Source: Enterocloster alcoholdehydrogenati
GTDB lineage: Bacteria; Bacillota; Clostridia; Lachnospirales; Lachnospiraceae
Reading direction: 5' to 3'
Assembly (NCBI RefSeq): GCF_013282095.1
Contig: NZ_BLTJ01000001.1
Location: 62,001 to 126,000 of the forward strand
DNA length: 64,000 nt
Both the position numbers and the translations under genes were made by a program. This document shows, piece after piece, positions 53,466 to 63,797 of this stretch. Within the stretch, counting starts at the first letter, position 1; each line of letters starts with the position of its first letter. The notes under the pieces were generated by a model. The model saw only the letters and a program-made list of their open reading frames with translations, searched no databases and was not told the origin of the DNA.

Positions 53466-53699
53466 ATGGAATTTGAGAAATTGCAGGGAATTATCGAAAG
53501 CGTTCTGAATATTGGCCCGGAAGAGATTACCATGGGAACTACATTCGTAGATGACCTGGGCGCTGATTCACTGGATATTTTCCAGATCATTATGGGAATC
53601 GAAGAGGAATTTGATATCGAGATCCCAGGCGAGGCCGCCGAACAGATCGTTACAGTCGCAGACGCAGTGGAGCAGATCAAAAACGTATTAAATGAATAA
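53466..53699 (+). CDS. acpP: Acyl carrier protein
   Basis: This 77-residue acidic helical protein carries the acyl chain on phosphopantetheine attached to S35 in GADSLD. It follows plsX by 30 bases. A hairpin lies eight bases after the stop codon, which may raise its stoichiometry relative to rnc and smc. Confidence 0.97.
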   Translation: MEFEKLQGIIESVLNIGPEEITMGTTFVDDLGADSLDIFQIIMGIEEEFDIEIPGEAAEQIVTVADAVEQIKNVLNE

Positions 53700-53707
53700 A
53701 AGCGCCG

Positions 53708-53729
53708 GGGCTGTTTTTACAGCCCTTTC
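53708..53729 (+). terminator. Intra-operon hairpin between acpP and rnc
   Basis: GGGCTGT pairs with ACAGCCC around TTTT, followed by TTTCG. It could partly terminate after acpP or stabilise its RNA. Confidence 0.55.
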
Positions 53730-53759
53730 GTGCGTTTAAGAAGGAAGGAATCGTTACAT

Positions 53760-54458
53760 ATGAACAGCCATTTAAAAGAACTGGAAGAGAAAATCCAGTA
53801 TCAGTTTCAAAACAAGAACCTGTTTTGTCAGGCATTGACCCACAGTTCCTACGCCAATGAGCACAGGCTGGATCACAGCCGCTGCAACGAGCGGCTGGAG
53901 TTTTTAGGAGATGCGGTCCTGGAGATCGTAACCAGCGACTTTCTGTACCACAAATATGACCATTTGCCTGAGGGGGATTTAACCAAGATCCGCGCAAGCA
54001 TCGTATGCGAGCCCACCCTGGCTTACTGTGCCGGTGATTTGAGTCTGGGTGACTATCTGCTCCTTGGAAAGGGGGAGGAAGCCACCGGAGGAAGAAGCCG
54101 CAACTCCGTCGTATCTGATGCCATGGAAGCCGTGATCGGCGCGATCTATCTGGACGGTGGTTTTGCTAATGCAAAAGAGTTTATTCACAGATTTATTTTA
54201 AATGACATAGAACACAAGCAACTCTTTTATGATAGCAAGACTATCTTACAGGAGATGATTCAAAGCCGTCAGACTGGCGGGCTGTCCTATGAGATCCTGA
54301 AAGAGGAGGGGCCGGATCACAACAAGTCCTTTGAAGTCCGTGCCCTCATGGGAAAGGAGGAGCTGGGCCGCGGAACAGGCCGCACCAAAAAGGCTGCGGA
54401 GCAGGTGGCTGCCTACAATGGTATCCTAAAGCTTAAGGCAGGTGAACCATGTATCTAA
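53760..54458 (+). CDS. rnc: Ribonuclease III
   Basis: This 232-residue double-strand RNA endonuclease processes rRNA precursors. The catalytic signature is ERLEFLGDAVLE, with the second acidic cluster VSDAMEAVIGAIYLD; a dsRNA-binding domain forms the C-terminal 70 residues. The ATG is chosen by GAAGGAAGG; an ATG 30 bases upstream lies near the hairpin. It overlaps smc by ten bases. Confidence 0.97.
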   Translation: MNSHLKELEEKIQYQFQNKNLFCQALTHSSYANEHRLDHSRCNERLEFLGDAVLEIVTSDFLYHKYDHLPEGDLTKIRASIVCEPTLAYCAGDLSLGDYLLLGKGEEATGGRSRNSVVSDAMEAVIGAIYLDGGFANAKEFIHRFILNDIEHKQLFYDSKTILQEMIQSRQTGGLSYEILKEEGPDHNKSFEVRALMGKEELGRGTGRTKKAAEQVAAYNGILKLKAGEPCI

Positions 54459-57400
54459 AAAGCATCGAGATCCAGGGGTTTAAATCCTTTGCCAATAAGC
54501 TGGTCTTTGAGTTCCATAACGGCATTACCGGTATTGTGGGGCCAAACGGCAGCGGTAAGAGCAATGTAGCCGATGCTGTGCGCTGGGTTTTAGGAGAGCA
54601 GAGGATCCGCCAGCTGCGCGGAGCCAGTATGCAGGACGTTATCTTTTCCGGTACGGAATTAAGAAAGCCGCAGGGTTTCGCCTATGTGGCCATCACTCTG
54701 GACAACAGCGACCATCAGCTGTCCATTGACTATGATGAGGTTACGGTGTCCCGCCGTCTCTACCGTTCCGGAGAAAGTGAATATATGATCAACGGCAGCG
54801 CCTGTCGGTTAAAGGATATCAACGAGCTGTTCTACGATACGGGAATCGGCAAAGAGGGATATTCCATCATCGGACAGGGACAGATCGACAAAATCTTAAG
54901 CGGAAAGCCGGAGGAGCGCAGAGAGCTTTTTGACGAAGCAGCCGGTATTGTAAAATACAAACGCCGCAAGGCCATCGCTCAGAAAAAGCTGGAAGATGAG
55001 AAGGCCAGCCTGGTGCGTGTGTCCGATATCCTGAGCGAACTTGAAAAGCAGGTCGGCCCGTTGGAGCGCCAGTCCAAAGCTGCCAGAGAATACCTGCAGC
55101 TAAAGGAAGAACTTAAAATCTGCGATGCCAACCAGTTTTTGCTGGATACAGAGCATATCCAGGGACAGTTGGCAGAGACAGGGAAGAAAAAGACCCTTTT
55201 AGAGGGGGATCTGGAGGAAAGCCGCAAAAAAAGCGAGACCGTCCGCCAGGAATATGACCAGCTGGAAACAGCCATCCGGCAGCTGGAAGGAGCCATTGAA
55301 CAGGAACGGAATCGGCTGAATCAGGTTTCCATGGAAAAAAACACGCTGGAAGGCCGGATCAGTGTTTTAAAAGAGCAGATCCATACAGAGGAGATGAACG
55401 AGGAGCATTTAAAAAACCGAAGAGAGGTTATTTCTCAGGATCTGACGACAAAGGAAGAACAGCTCGTTTCCTATGAGAAAGAGCGCACCCATCTGGAGAG
55501 CCAGAATACAGAAGGGCTTGAACGCTTGGAGGAAGCAAAAAAAGAGGTACAGAATCAGGAAGAGGAGATCAGGGAGTTAGAGGCACTCATCGACGCCTCC
55601 AAAGCGGAGATCATACGCTGCTTGAATGAGAAGGCAGAACTCGCCGCCAGACAGCAGCGCTATGAGGCCATGCTGGAACAGGTAAACCTGCGTCGCAGCG
55701 AGGTGTCCCAGAAACTTTTGCGTTTTAAAAGCGATGAGTCGGTTCAGGAGGAACGGATCTCTCAGGAAAATGAGCGTCTTTCTCTGGTGAAAAAAGAGCT
55801 GGAAGAAAAGCAGTTTGCCGCCCAGGAGGCGGAGGACGCCATGACGGAAGCCGACAAAGAGGTTCGCCGCTTAAACCGCCGCTTAAATGATACCCAGCAG
55901 GAATACCATATGGCCCATACCCGTCTGGAATCCCTTCGCAACCTGGCAGAGCGCTATGACGGCTATGGAAACAGCATCCGCCGGGTGATGGAGGTCAGAG
56001 ACCGAATCCACGGGATTCACGGCGTGGTGGCTGATCTGATTGCCACCCGCCAGTCCTATGAGACTGCCATTGAGACCGCCTTAGGAGGCAGTATACAGAA
56101 TATTGTAACAGATTCTGAGACAACGGCCAAACAGCTGATCGAGTACCTGAAGAAAAATAAATACGGCCGGGCTACCTTCCTTCCTCTTACCAGCATCGGG
56201 AACGGGCAGGCTTTTCCGAAACCGGAGGCTCTGAAGGAAAAAGGCGTGATCGGCCTGGCAAGCGACCTGGTGGAGACAAAGGAAGAATATCAGGGCCTGG
56301 TGCGGTATCTCCTTGGCCGGGTAGTCGTAGCGTCAGACATCGACGCCGCGATTGCCCTGGCAAAGAAATACCGCTACAGTCTGCGGATCGTTACCCTGGA
56401 AGGAGAACTTTTAAGCCCCGGCGGTTCCATGACTGGCGGCGCTTTTAAAAACAGCAGCAATCTTCTTGGGCGACGGCGTGAGATCGAAGAGCTGGAGCAG
56501 GCCTGCAGCCTCCATCTGAAGCAGGCGGAAATCATGCAGACGGAGCTGAGCCTGGCAGAGGCTATGGTGCAGGAAAAGAAGGATGAAACCCAGACCTTAA
56601 AAGCCGCGGCTCAGAAGTTGGCTCTGGAAGAAAATACCCTGCGCGTTACCATTTCCAGACTGGAAGAAAAAAAAGATGAAATCGCCGAATCTTCCCTTGA
56701 TCTGGTACGGGAACATGGGCAGCTGGAAATCCAGGTAAGGGAGATCAGTGAAAGCCGCCAGAATTTAAGCGAAAATACAAAAAAACTGGAATCCCAGAGC
56801 AGTGAGGCCGAAAAACGGGTCGGCGAGACGTCCAAACTTCTGGAAAACGCCAGAATCAGGCGGGACGGCAGCAGCGAGATCTTATCGGGCTTACAGCTTT
56901 CCCAGGCTTCTCTTTCCCAGAAACTGGACTTTATCCGTGAAAACCAGCAGCGGATTCGGATGGAATGCAAAAAACTTAAGGAGGAGTTTGCCGCCCTGGA
57001 ATCAGGAAGCGGCGATTCCAAAGAGGCTGTGGCAAAAAAAGAAGAGGAGATCCGGCAGATCTATGCACAGATCGAAAATTCTGTCCATCAGACTGCAGCC
57101 TATGAGTCGGCCATTTCACACAAAACCATCCAAAAAGAGGATACAGCCAGGAAACAGCGGGAGCTTTTTTCTGTGAGAGAGGAAATCTCCGCCCGGATCA
57201 CCGAACTGGATAAAGATATGTTCCGCCTCCAGTCTCAGGAGGAGAAGCTGAGTGAACGGCTGGAAGCCGGCGTTTCCTATCTTTGGTCTGAATATGAGAT
57301 GACCGCAGCAGAGGCACAGACCCTGAAAAAAGACACCTTCGTTTCCCTGCCGGGACTGCAAAGGCAGATCGAAGAGCTGAAAGCACGGATCCGCGGCCTT

Positions 57401-58009
57401 GGCAGCATCAATGTAAACGCCATTGAGGATTACAGGGAAGTATCAGAACGGTACAACTTTATGAAAAACCAGCATGAGGACCTTGTGGCGGCTCAGGCTG
57501 AACTTGAAAAGATTATCTTAGAACTGGATACCGGAATGCGCCGTCAGTTTAAGGAGAAGTTTTCCGAGATCCGCGCGGAGTTTGACCGGGTGTTTAAAGA
57601 ACTGTTTGGCGGCGGCCGGGGCACATTGGAACTGATGGAAGAAGAGGATATCCTGGAAGCGGGAATCCAGATCATCGCCCAGCCTCCGGGCAAAAAGCTG
57701 CAGAACATGATGCAGCTTTCCGGCGGAGAAAAGGCGCTGACTGCCATTTCCCTTCTCTTTGCTATCCAGAACTTAAAGCCTTCGCCTTTCTGTCTCCTGG
57801 ATGAGATCGAAGCGGCGCTGGACGATTCCAACGTAGACCGGTTCGCCGGATATCTTCACAAGCTTACCAAAAATACACAGTTTATCGTGATCACCCACCG
57901 GCGCGGCACCATGATGTCTGCAGACCGCCTCTATGGCATTACCATGCAGGAAAAGGGCGTGTCTGCCCTGGTGAGCGTGAAACTGATTGAGGACAGTCTG
58001 ACGGAATAG
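54449..58009 (+). CDS. smc: Chromosome segregation protein SMC
   Basis: This 1186-residue protein is the condensin subunit. The head is split: Walker A GPNGSGKSN near residue 32, then the C-terminal signature LSGGEKALTA and Walker B FCLLDEIEAALDD. Two long coiled coils (about 170-500 and 680-1010) flank a hinge near residues 520-660. Length is normal. ScpA and ScpB partners are not in the window. Confidence 0.98.
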   Translation: MYLKSIEIQGFKSFANKLVFEFHNGITGIVGPNGSGKSNVADAVRWVLGEQRIRQLRGASMQDVIFSGTELRKPQGFAYVAITLDNSDHQLSIDYDEVTVSRRLYRSGESEYMINGSACRLKDINELFYDTGIGKEGYSIIGQGQIDKILSGKPEERRELFDEAAGIVKYKRRKAIAQKKLEDEKASLVRVSDILSELEKQVGPLERQSKAAREYLQLKEELKICDANQFLLDTEHIQGQLAETGKKKTLLEGDLEESRKKSETVRQEYDQLETAIRQLEGAIEQERNRLNQVSMEKNTLEGRISVLKEQIHTEEMNEEHLKNRREVISQDLTTKEEQLVSYEKERTHLESQNTEGLERLEEAKKEVQNQEEEIRELEALIDASKAEIIRCLNEKAELAARQQRYEAMLEQVNLRRSEVSQKLLRFKSDESVQEERISQENERLSLVKKELEEKQFAAQEAEDAMTEADKEVRRLNRRLNDTQQEYHMAHTRLESLRNLAERYDGYGNSIRRVMEVRDRIHGIHGVVADLIATRQSYETAIETALGGSIQNIVTDSETTAKQLIEYLKKNKYGRATFLPLTSIGNGQAFPKPEALKEKGVIGLASDLVETKEEYQGLVRYLLGRVVVASDIDAAIALAKKYRYSLRIVTLEGELLSPGGSMTGGAFKNSSNLLGRRREIEELEQACSLHLKQAEIMQTELSLAEAMVQEKKDETQTLKAAAQKLALEENTLRVTISRLEEKKDEIAESSLDLVREHGQLEIQVREISESRQNLSENTKKLESQSSEAEKRVGETSKLLENARIRRDGSSEILSGLQLSQASLSQKLDFIRENQQRIRMECKKLKEEFAALESGSGDSKEAVAKKEEEIRQIYAQIENSVHQTAAYESAISHKTIQKEDTARKQRELFSVREEISARITELDKDMFRLQSQEEKLSERLEAGVSYLWSEYEMTAAEAQTLKKDTFVSLPGLQRQIEELKARIRGLGSINVNAIEDYREVSERYNFMKNQHEDLVAAQAELEKIILELDTGMRRQFKEKFSEIRAEFDRVFKELFGGGRGTLELMEEEDILEAGIQIIAQPPGKKLQNMMQLSGGEKALTAISLLFAIQNLKPSPFCLLDEIEAALDDSNVDRFAGYLHKLTKNTQFIVITHRRGTMMSADRLYGITMQEKGVSALVSVKLIEDSLTE

Positions 58010-58060
58010 GTCAGGCTCCTGTCAAAAAAGGAATAGACCCCATAAAAAGGAGGATGCCAT

Positions 58061-58996
58061 ATGGCTGAGGGAAAGAAAGGATTTTTCGGGCGTCTGGTAG
58101 AAGGACTTACCAAGACACGCAATAATATTGTATCAGGGATCGACTCTATTTTCAGCGGATTTTCCGCCATTGACGACGATTTCTATGAGGAAATCGAGGA
58201 GACCCTCATCATGGGAGATCTGGGAATCCAGACCACCATGTCCATTGTAGAGGATTTAAGAAACAAGGTAAAAGAACAGCATATTAAGGATCCGGAGCAG
58301 TGCAAGGAGATCCTGATCGAAAGCATCAAAAAGCAGATGGATCTGGGCGAAAATGCCTATGACTTTGAGCAAAGAAAATCCGTGGTTCTGGTAATCGGCG
58401 TAAACGGTGTGGGAAAAACCACATCCGTCGGAAAACTGGCCGGCCAGTTAAAGGACAGCGGCCACAAGGTAATCCTGGCAGCGGCAGACACCTTCCGCGC
58501 GGCGGCCATCGAGCAGCTGACCGAGTGGGCTGACCGGGCCGGTGTGGATATCATCGCCCAGCAGGAGGGTTCGGATCCGGCGGCAGTGATCTATGACGCG
58601 GTAGCGGCGGCCAAGTCCAGAAAAGCTGATGTACTGATCTGCGATACCGCAGGACGTCTCCATAACAAAAAAAATCTGATGGAGGAGCTTAAAAAAATCA
58701 ACCGGATCATCGACAGGGAATATTCTGATGCCTACCGCGAGACCCTGGTGGTCTTAGACGGCACCACGGGGCAGAACGCCCTGGCCCAGGCCAAACAGTT
58801 TATGGAGGTGGCTGACATTACCGGAATTATCCTGACAAAGCTGGACGGCACTGCCAAGGGAGGAATTGCAGTTGCCATACAGGCTGAGCTTGGAATTCCA
58901 GTCAAATATATTGGTATCGGAGAAAAGATTGATGATCTTCAGAAGTTCAATGCAGAGGACTTTGTAAATGCCTTATTCCATGTGCAAAAGCAGTAA
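58061..58996 (+). CDS. ftsY: Signal recognition particle receptor FtsY
   Basis: This 311-residue SRP-receptor GTPase has a short N-terminal A-region, then the NG domain: G1 [35 protein letters not shown] and [10 protein letters not shown]. It docks ribosome-SRP complexes at the membrane. smc and ftsY adjoin in many Firmicutes. Confidence 0.97.
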   Translation: MAEGKKGFFGRLVEGLTKTRNNIVSGIDSIFSGFSAIDDDFYEEIEETLIMGDLGIQTTMSIVEDLRNKVKEQHIKDPEQCKEILIESIKKQMDLGENAYDFEQRKSVVLVIGVNGVGKTTSVGKLAGQLKDSGHKVILAAADTFRAAAIEQLTEWADRAGVDIIAQQEGSDPAAVIYDAVAAAKSRKADVLICDTAGRLHNKKNLMEELKKINRIIDREYSDAYRETLVVLDGTTGQNALAQAKQFMEVADITGIILTKLDGTAKGGIAVAIQAELGIPVKYIGIGEKIDDLQKFNAEDFVNALFHVQKQ

Positions 58997-59014
58997 AACC
59001 TCTTTTGTTTTTCG

Positions 59015-59043
59015 TTGAATTTACTGCGATAAAGTGATATAGT
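59015..59043 (+). promoter_or_regulatory. Promoter of threonine ammonia-lyase gene
   Basis: TTGAAT, 17 bp, then TATAGT with TGA before it (extended -10). Confidence 0.72.
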
Positions 59044-59075
59044 TTAAACCAATAACTACCAAGGAGCAAGAGACT

Positions 59076-60308
59076 ATGGATGAACTTACATTAGAAAAAT
59101 TTGAAGAGGCCGCTGAGATCGTTAAGCAGGTGACTCTGGAGACCAAGCTGGTCTACAGCGAGTATTTTTCCGCCCAGACAGGAAACCGGGTGTATTTTAA
59201 GCCGGAAAATATGCAGTATACAGGCGCTTATAAGGTTCGGGGCGCTTACTATAAGATCAGCACCCTGTCAGATGAAGAAAAGGCCAGAGGCCTGATCACT
59301 GCCTCTGCCGGAAACCACGCCCAGGGCGTCGCCTATGCGGCCAGACTGGCAGGCGTAAAAGCTACAGTGGTAATGCCAACCACCACGCCTCTCATCAAAG
59401 TAAACCGCACTAAGGGCTATGGAGCGCAGGTTGTTTTAGAGGGAGATGTATTTGACGAGGCCTGCGCCCATGCCTACAGGCTGGCAGAAGAGCACGGTTA
59501 CACCTTCGTGCATCCTTTTGACGATCTGGATGTAGCGGCGGGACAGGGTTCCATTGCCATGGAAATCATCAAGGAGCTGCCTACGGTGGATTACATTCTG
59601 GTTCCCATCGGCGGCGGCGGACTTTGCACCGGCGTATCCACCCTTGCAAAGCTGTTGAATCCCAAGATCAAAGTCATCGGAGTGGAGCCGGCCGGCGCTA
59701 ACTGTATGCAGGAATCCCTGCGCCAGGGCAAGGTAGTAACCCTTCCCGGAGTCAATACCATCGCAGACGGCACCGCTGTCAAGCGCCCTGGCGAGAAGCT
59801 GTTCCCGTATATCCAGGAATATGTGGATGATATCATTACCATTGATGACAACGAACTGATCGTGGCTTTCTTGGATATGGTGGAAAATCATAAAATGATC
59901 GTGGAAAATTCCGGCCTTTTGACCGTGGCAGCCTTAAAGCACATCCAGGCAGAAAAGAAAAAGATCGTTTCCATCCTCAGCGGCGGAAACATGGATGTAA
60001 TCACCTTATCCTCCATCGTACAGCACGGACTGATTCAGAGAGACCGGGTATTTACCGTATCCGTCCTTCTGCCGGATAAGCCCGGCGAGCTGGCGCGGGT
60101 AGCGGATCTGCTGGCACAGGAGCATGGAAATATCATCAAGCTGGAGCACAACCAGTTTATCAGCATCAACCGCAATGCTGCCGTAGAGCTTCGGATCACC
60201 ATGGAAGCATTTGGAACCGAACATAAAAATCAGATCGTGGCGGCCCTTACAAATGCAGGCTACCGTCCCAAGCTGGTGAAGGTAAAGGGAACCTACAGCG
60301 AAATGTAG
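59076..60308 (+). CDS. ilvA: Threonine ammonia-lyase
   Basis: This 410-residue PLP enzyme converts threonine to 2-oxobutyrate and ammonia. The PLP lysine is in NMQYTGAYKVRGA, the glycine-rich phosphate loop is IGGGGLCTG and SAGNHAQGVA binds the substrate. A C-terminal ACT-like domain (VFTVSVLLPDKPGELARVAD) follows, as in the short TdcB/IlvA type. Anabolic or catabolic use cannot be told apart here. Confidence 0.94.
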   Translation: MDELTLEKFEEAAEIVKQVTLETKLVYSEYFSAQTGNRVYFKPENMQYTGAYKVRGAYYKISTLSDEEKARGLITASAGNHAQGVAYAARLAGVKATVVMPTTTPLIKVNRTKGYGAQVVLEGDVFDEACAHAYRLAEEHGYTFVHPFDDLDVAAGQGSIAMEIIKELPTVDYILVPIGGGGLCTGVSTLAKLLNPKIKVIGVEPAGANCMQESLRQGKVVTLPGVNTIADGTAVKRPGEKLFPYIQEYVDDIITIDDNELIVAFLDMVENHKMIVENSGLLTVAALKHIQAEKKKIVSILSGGNMDVITLSSIVQHGLIQRDRVFTVSVLLPDKPGELARVADLLAQEHGNIIKLEHNQFISINRNAAVELRITMEAFGTEHKNQIVAALTNAGYRPKLVKVKGTYSEM

Positions 60309-60399
60309 GGACATTGGACAGCGCCGCCTATCTATAAGGGGACCACGCCCCAACCGCAGAGTCAACGGCCAGAGCCGTTGCCGGCAAGGAGTGAATATA

Positions 60400-60960
60400 A
60401 TGAAAAAAACATGGAAGCTGTACGGAGCCGTCATGGCAGCCGTCCTTTTTGCAGCCCTGCAGAGTGCAGGCTGTACGCAGAAGCAGAATGCTGGGGCAGA
60501 AACAGCGTATTCAGAGACGGAAGACTCCTCTCAGACCGAAACAGCAGCCAACCAGCCCAATCCCATGGTTCCCGTTGCGGATGAAAATGCATTCGAGCCT
60601 CTGGGCATCCATATGGTTCTGCCGGCCCAGGCAGAAGATCCCGCCTTTTTTATCTTAAACGGAGAAGTGGCAGAAATCCAGTTTACGGCGGATGGGGTAT
60701 CCTATTCCTTCAGGGCCTCCAACACGGCAGAGGATTTTGCAGGAATCTTTGAGCGTTTTACAGATCATGTTCTGGAAACCTCGTATGAATCAGGAGATAT
60801 GTCAGCAGCTGCCAAAATCCGCACCACCGAAAGCGGCGGCCGTCTGGCCTCCTGGAACTGGGATGAGACCAATTACACCCTCTATACCGCCGCCCAGATA
60901 TCCGATGAAGCCATTACCGCTTTTGTACAGGAGCTTTTGGAGCTGACCTGCAGTCAGTAG
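60400..60960 (+). CDS. Hypothetical lipoprotein
   Basis: I do not recognise this 186-residue protein. The N-terminus (MKKTWKLYGAVMAAVLFAAL) is a signal followed by a weak lipobox QSAGC, then a Glu/Thr/Ser/Gln-rich linker. The rest is mixed alpha/beta with a conserved-looking WNWDETNYTLYT segment. The ATG at 60400 fits AAGGAG; a GTG nine bases earlier overlaps it. It is followed by a 97-residue protein eight bases later. A palindrome CAACGGC/GCCGTTG lies 20 bases upstream and is not T-rich. Confidence 0.7.
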   Translation: MKKTWKLYGAVMAAVLFAALQSAGCTQKQNAGAETAYSETEDSSQTETAANQPNPMVPVADENAFEPLGIHMVLPAQAEDPAFFILNGEVAEIQFTADGVSYSFRASNTAEDFAGIFERFTDHVLETSYESGDMSAAAKIRTTESGGRLASWNWDETNYTLYTAAQISDEAITAFVQELLELTCSQ

Positions 60961-60968
60961 GAGAGAAT

Positions 60969-61262
60969 ATGCTGGAATTAAAGGATTTTATGCCTGTGAA
61001 TTTTTTAAAGAAGGAAAAGTTCACCGGCAGTTTTAAGGGACTTCGTTTCCGTATGGAAAAGCTGGAAAAAGAAGATACAGAGGAAACGGTTCTTTTGGTC
61101 AGCATCTGGCCGGAGCCTTACAGCTATGATTTTACACCACAGGAAGAAAAGGAACAGTTTGAGACCACCTTTGACGCGGATGGGATTGCTAAAGGCGTAG
61201 ACTGGATCAACGAACGGTTTGAGACAGAAGCCCCCCGCTGGAAAGAGGCCCTGCGCAGGTAG
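60969..61262 (+). CDS. Hypothetical protein, 97 residues
   Basis: This small acidic cytosolic protein has no recognised domain. It has the pattern FKGLRFRMEKLEKED, then SIWPEPYSYDFT and a helical end with WINERFETEAPRWKEAL. It has no membrane segment or metal motif. GGAGAG precedes the ATG. It is probably co-transcribed with the lipoprotein gene. Confidence 0.7.
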   Translation: MLELKDFMPVNFLKKEKFTGSFKGLRFRMEKLEKEDTEETVLLVSIWPEPYSYDFTPQEEKEQFETTFDADGIAKGVDWINERFETEAPRWKEALRR

Positions 61263-61279
61263 GCCGCAGGAATATCTAC

Positions 61280-61307
61280 TTGAATTTCCTCCCGTTTCAT
61301 GTATAAT
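61280..61307 (+). promoter_or_regulatory. Promoter of the DUF368 gene
   Basis: TTGAAT, 16 bp, TATAAT, 64 bases before the GTG start. Confidence 0.75.
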
Positions 61308-61370
61308 GATTCCGTGTGCAATTCACTGCAAAATGAAACCGCTTTAAAAAAGAAACAGGAGGATTTTTAA

Positions 61371-62246
61371 GTGCTATTAAATGCAGTAAGAGGGTTCTGT
61401 ATGGCCCTGGCCGACAGTGTTCCGGGGGTATCCGGGGGAACCATCGCTTTTTTGCTTGGATTTTATGACGAATTTATCCATTCTTTAAATGATCTTATGG
61501 GACGTGACAATGAGAAACGAAAAAAAGCCTTTTTCTTTCTTGCAAAACTGGGGATTGGCTGGGTGATCGGCTTTTGTCTGTCCGTAGTGATCCTGGCCAG
61601 CCTTTTTGAAACCTATATTTGCCAGATCAGCTCCGTCTTTTTTGGCCTGACCCTGTTTGCCATCCCCATGGTGATCCATGAGGAGAAACGGGCGATCCGC
61701 GAAAAATGGGGAGGCCTGATCTTCACTGCAGGCGGAGCGCTGCTGGTTTTTGCCATTTCATGGTTCAGCCCCTCAAGCAGCGAAGGGATTCGTGTATCGG
61801 CTGAAGCACTTTCACCAGGGCTTGGAATCTATATCTTTTTTGCAGCCATGATCGCTATTACAGCCATGGTTCTTCCCGGAATCTCCGGTTCCACCCTGCT
61901 TCTGATCTTCGGTCTTTATGTGCCTGTGATCGGAGCGGTAAAAGAGTTTCTTCATTTTAATTTAAGCTACCTGCCTGTGCTTGTAATTTTCGGACTGGGC
62001 GTAGTCACAGGCATTGTAGCTATTATAAAAATTGTAAAAATGTGTCTGGAACGTTATCGTTCCCAGACGATCTACGCCATCCTTGGCCTGATGATTGGTT
62101 CTCTTTACGCCATCCTCATGGGCCCGACTACCTTAGATGTGCCAAAAGCGCCTGTAAGCTTTGCCACCTTCAGTATCCCCTTCTTTCTCTTAGGCGGGGT
62201 GATCTTGGCAGGTCTGGAATTTTTAAAGGCGCGGCTTGAAAAGTAA
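61371..62246 (+). CDS. DUF368 family undecaprenyl-phosphate transporter
   Basis: This 291-residue membrane protein (about eight segments) belongs to DUF368. Some members (PopT) recycle undecaprenyl phosphate across the membrane for cell-wall synthesis. Its two repeated motifs are DSVPGVSGGTIAFLLGFYD and the later VLPGISGSTLLLIFGLY, suggesting an inverted repeat. It starts with GTG after CAGGAGG. It is followed by a D,D-carboxypeptidase, which fits cell-wall work. Confidence 0.88.
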   Translation: MLLNAVRGFCMALADSVPGVSGGTIAFLLGFYDEFIHSLNDLMGRDNEKRKKAFFFLAKLGIGWVIGFCLSVVILASLFETYICQISSVFFGLTLFAIPMVIHEEKRAIREKWGGLIFTAGGALLVFAISWFSPSSSEGIRVSAEALSPGLGIYIFFAAMIAITAMVLPGISGSTLLLIFGLYVPVIGAVKEFLHFNLSYLPVLVIFGLGVVTGIVAIIKIVKMCLERYRSQTIYAILGLMIGSLYAILMGPTTLDVPKAPVSFATFSIPFFLLGGVILAGLEFLKARLEK

Positions 62247-62264
62247 TATTGGGGGTATTATTCA

Positions 62265-63797
62265 ATGACCAGACATATAAAACGCCTGCTCTGTTTTCTG
62301 CTGACACTGGCAGTCAGTTTTTCCCTGACTGTTTTTCCCGTATTTGCAAAACCGGACTGGCCTACGGATACCGGCTGTCAGTCGGAGGCCGGTATCGTCA
62401 TGGACATGGACTCAGGGGCCGTTCTCTTTGCCCAGAATATCCATGTACAGCTGGCGCCTGCCAGTATTACCAAGCTGCTTACGGCCCTTGTGGTAGTGGA
62501 ACACGCCTCCATGGATGAAATGGTTACCTTTTCCCATGATGCGGTTTATGATGTAGAATCCGGCAGCGGAAACAAATTGAGCCTGGAAGAAGGGGATGTT
62601 CTGTCTGTGAAGGACTGTCTCTATGTAATGCTTTTACAGTCCTCCAATCAGGCTGCCAACGCCCTGGCAGAGCACGTAGCCGGAAGCCGGGAAGCCTTTG
62701 TAGATATGATGAATGAGAAGGCAAGATCCTTAGGCTGCCGGGAAAGCAACTTTGAAAATCCGTCCGGTTTAAACGACGCAGCCCAGCTGACCTCTGCCTA
62801 TGATATGGCTCTGATCGGCGTAGCTGTATTCTCCAACCCGGAACTGCTTGCCATCTGCTCCAGTACAGAAGCTACCCTTCCCCCAACTAAAAACAACCCG
62901 GAAGGCCGTACGTATTCCATGGAGCATAAGCTGGTTTCAACTCAGGATTCCAGCAGTGAAAATTATTATCCGGCGGCTGTAGCCGGAAAAACCGGCTATA
63001 CCTCTGTTGCCGGACAGACCCTGGTGACCTATGCGGAAGAGGATGGACGCCGTCAGGTTGCTGTCACCTTAAAAAGCACCCAGAAAACCCATTATTCTGA
63101 TACAAAAACCATTCTTGACTTTGGCTTTAAGCGCTTTAAGAATGTAAACGTATCTGAAAATGAGACCCATTATGTGACTGGTGAAGAGCCGGTAGAGATC
63201 AACGGAGTTTCCTACTCGCCTTCCGAGCTTTATCTGGATAAAAATGCTGTGATTACACTTCCAAATGAAGCGGAATTTTCAGATGCGGATCAGTATCTTC
63301 AGACGGATATTCCGGACAGCCATCCAGAGGGAGCCGTAGGGCGGATCATTTACTCCTATAATGACCGGCAGATCGGCATTGCCTGGTTATATACTACAAG
63401 GAACCAGGGATCGGCAGAACAGCAGGCTACCCCTTCCCAAACAGATCTGCCTTCTTCCGGGGATCCTTCGGGCAGCGGATGGATTTCCTTAAATGGCGGA
63501 TGGATCGCGGGAGGGATTGCCGCGATACTTGCCCTGGCTGCTGGAGGTATCGTCTGGTTTAAGATCCAGAAAAAGCGGGAAAGGGCCCGAATGGCTCTGC
63601 TAAAGGAAAAACGCAGGAAACGTCTGGCTGAGATGGGCTGCAGTGAAGACGAATTTGAACGGTTAGTCAACGAAAGAAAGGCAGCTTTAAGCAGGAGAGA
63701 CCCTGAATTGTTAAAGACTGCTGATGAGCCGGATGACCTTGACCGTTTCAGGGAGCCGGAAAATACCGCCAATGGAGATGCATCGGAGGATCTGTAA
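62265..63797 (+). CDS. D-alanyl-D-alanine carboxypeptidase (PBP5/DacF type)
   Basis: This 510-residue exported penicillin-binding protein trims peptidoglycan stem peptides. A signal peptide ends near PVFA; motifs are SITK (active-site serine), SSN (in LLQSSNQAAN) and KTG (AGKTGYT). After the transpeptidase fold there is a C-terminal domain, a membrane segment (residues about 405-425), then an unusually long basic cytosolic tail of about 80 residues. The last base of its stop is the first of the next gene. Confidence 0.95.
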   Translation: MTRHIKRLLCFLLTLAVSFSLTVFPVFAKPDWPTDTGCQSEAGIVMDMDSGAVLFAQNIHVQLAPASITKLLTALVVVEHASMDEMVTFSHDAVYDVESGSGNKLSLEEGDVLSVKDCLYVMLLQSSNQAANALAEHVAGSREAFVDMMNEKARSLGCRESNFENPSGLNDAAQLTSAYDMALIGVAVFSNPELLAICSSTEATLPPTKNNPEGRTYSMEHKLVSTQDSSSENYYPAAVAGKTGYTSVAGQTLVTYAEEDGRRQVAVTLKSTQKTHYSDTKTILDFGFKRFKNVNVSENETHYVTGEEPVEINGVSYSPSELYLDKNAVITLPNEAEFSDADQYLQTDIPDSHPEGAVGRIIYSYNDRQIGIAWLYTTRNQGSAEQQATPSQTDLPSSGDPSGSGWISLNGGWIAGGIAAILALAAGGIVWFKIQKKRERARMALLKEKRRKRLAEMGCSEDEFERLVNERKAALSRRDPELLKTADEPDDLDRFREPENTANGDASEDL

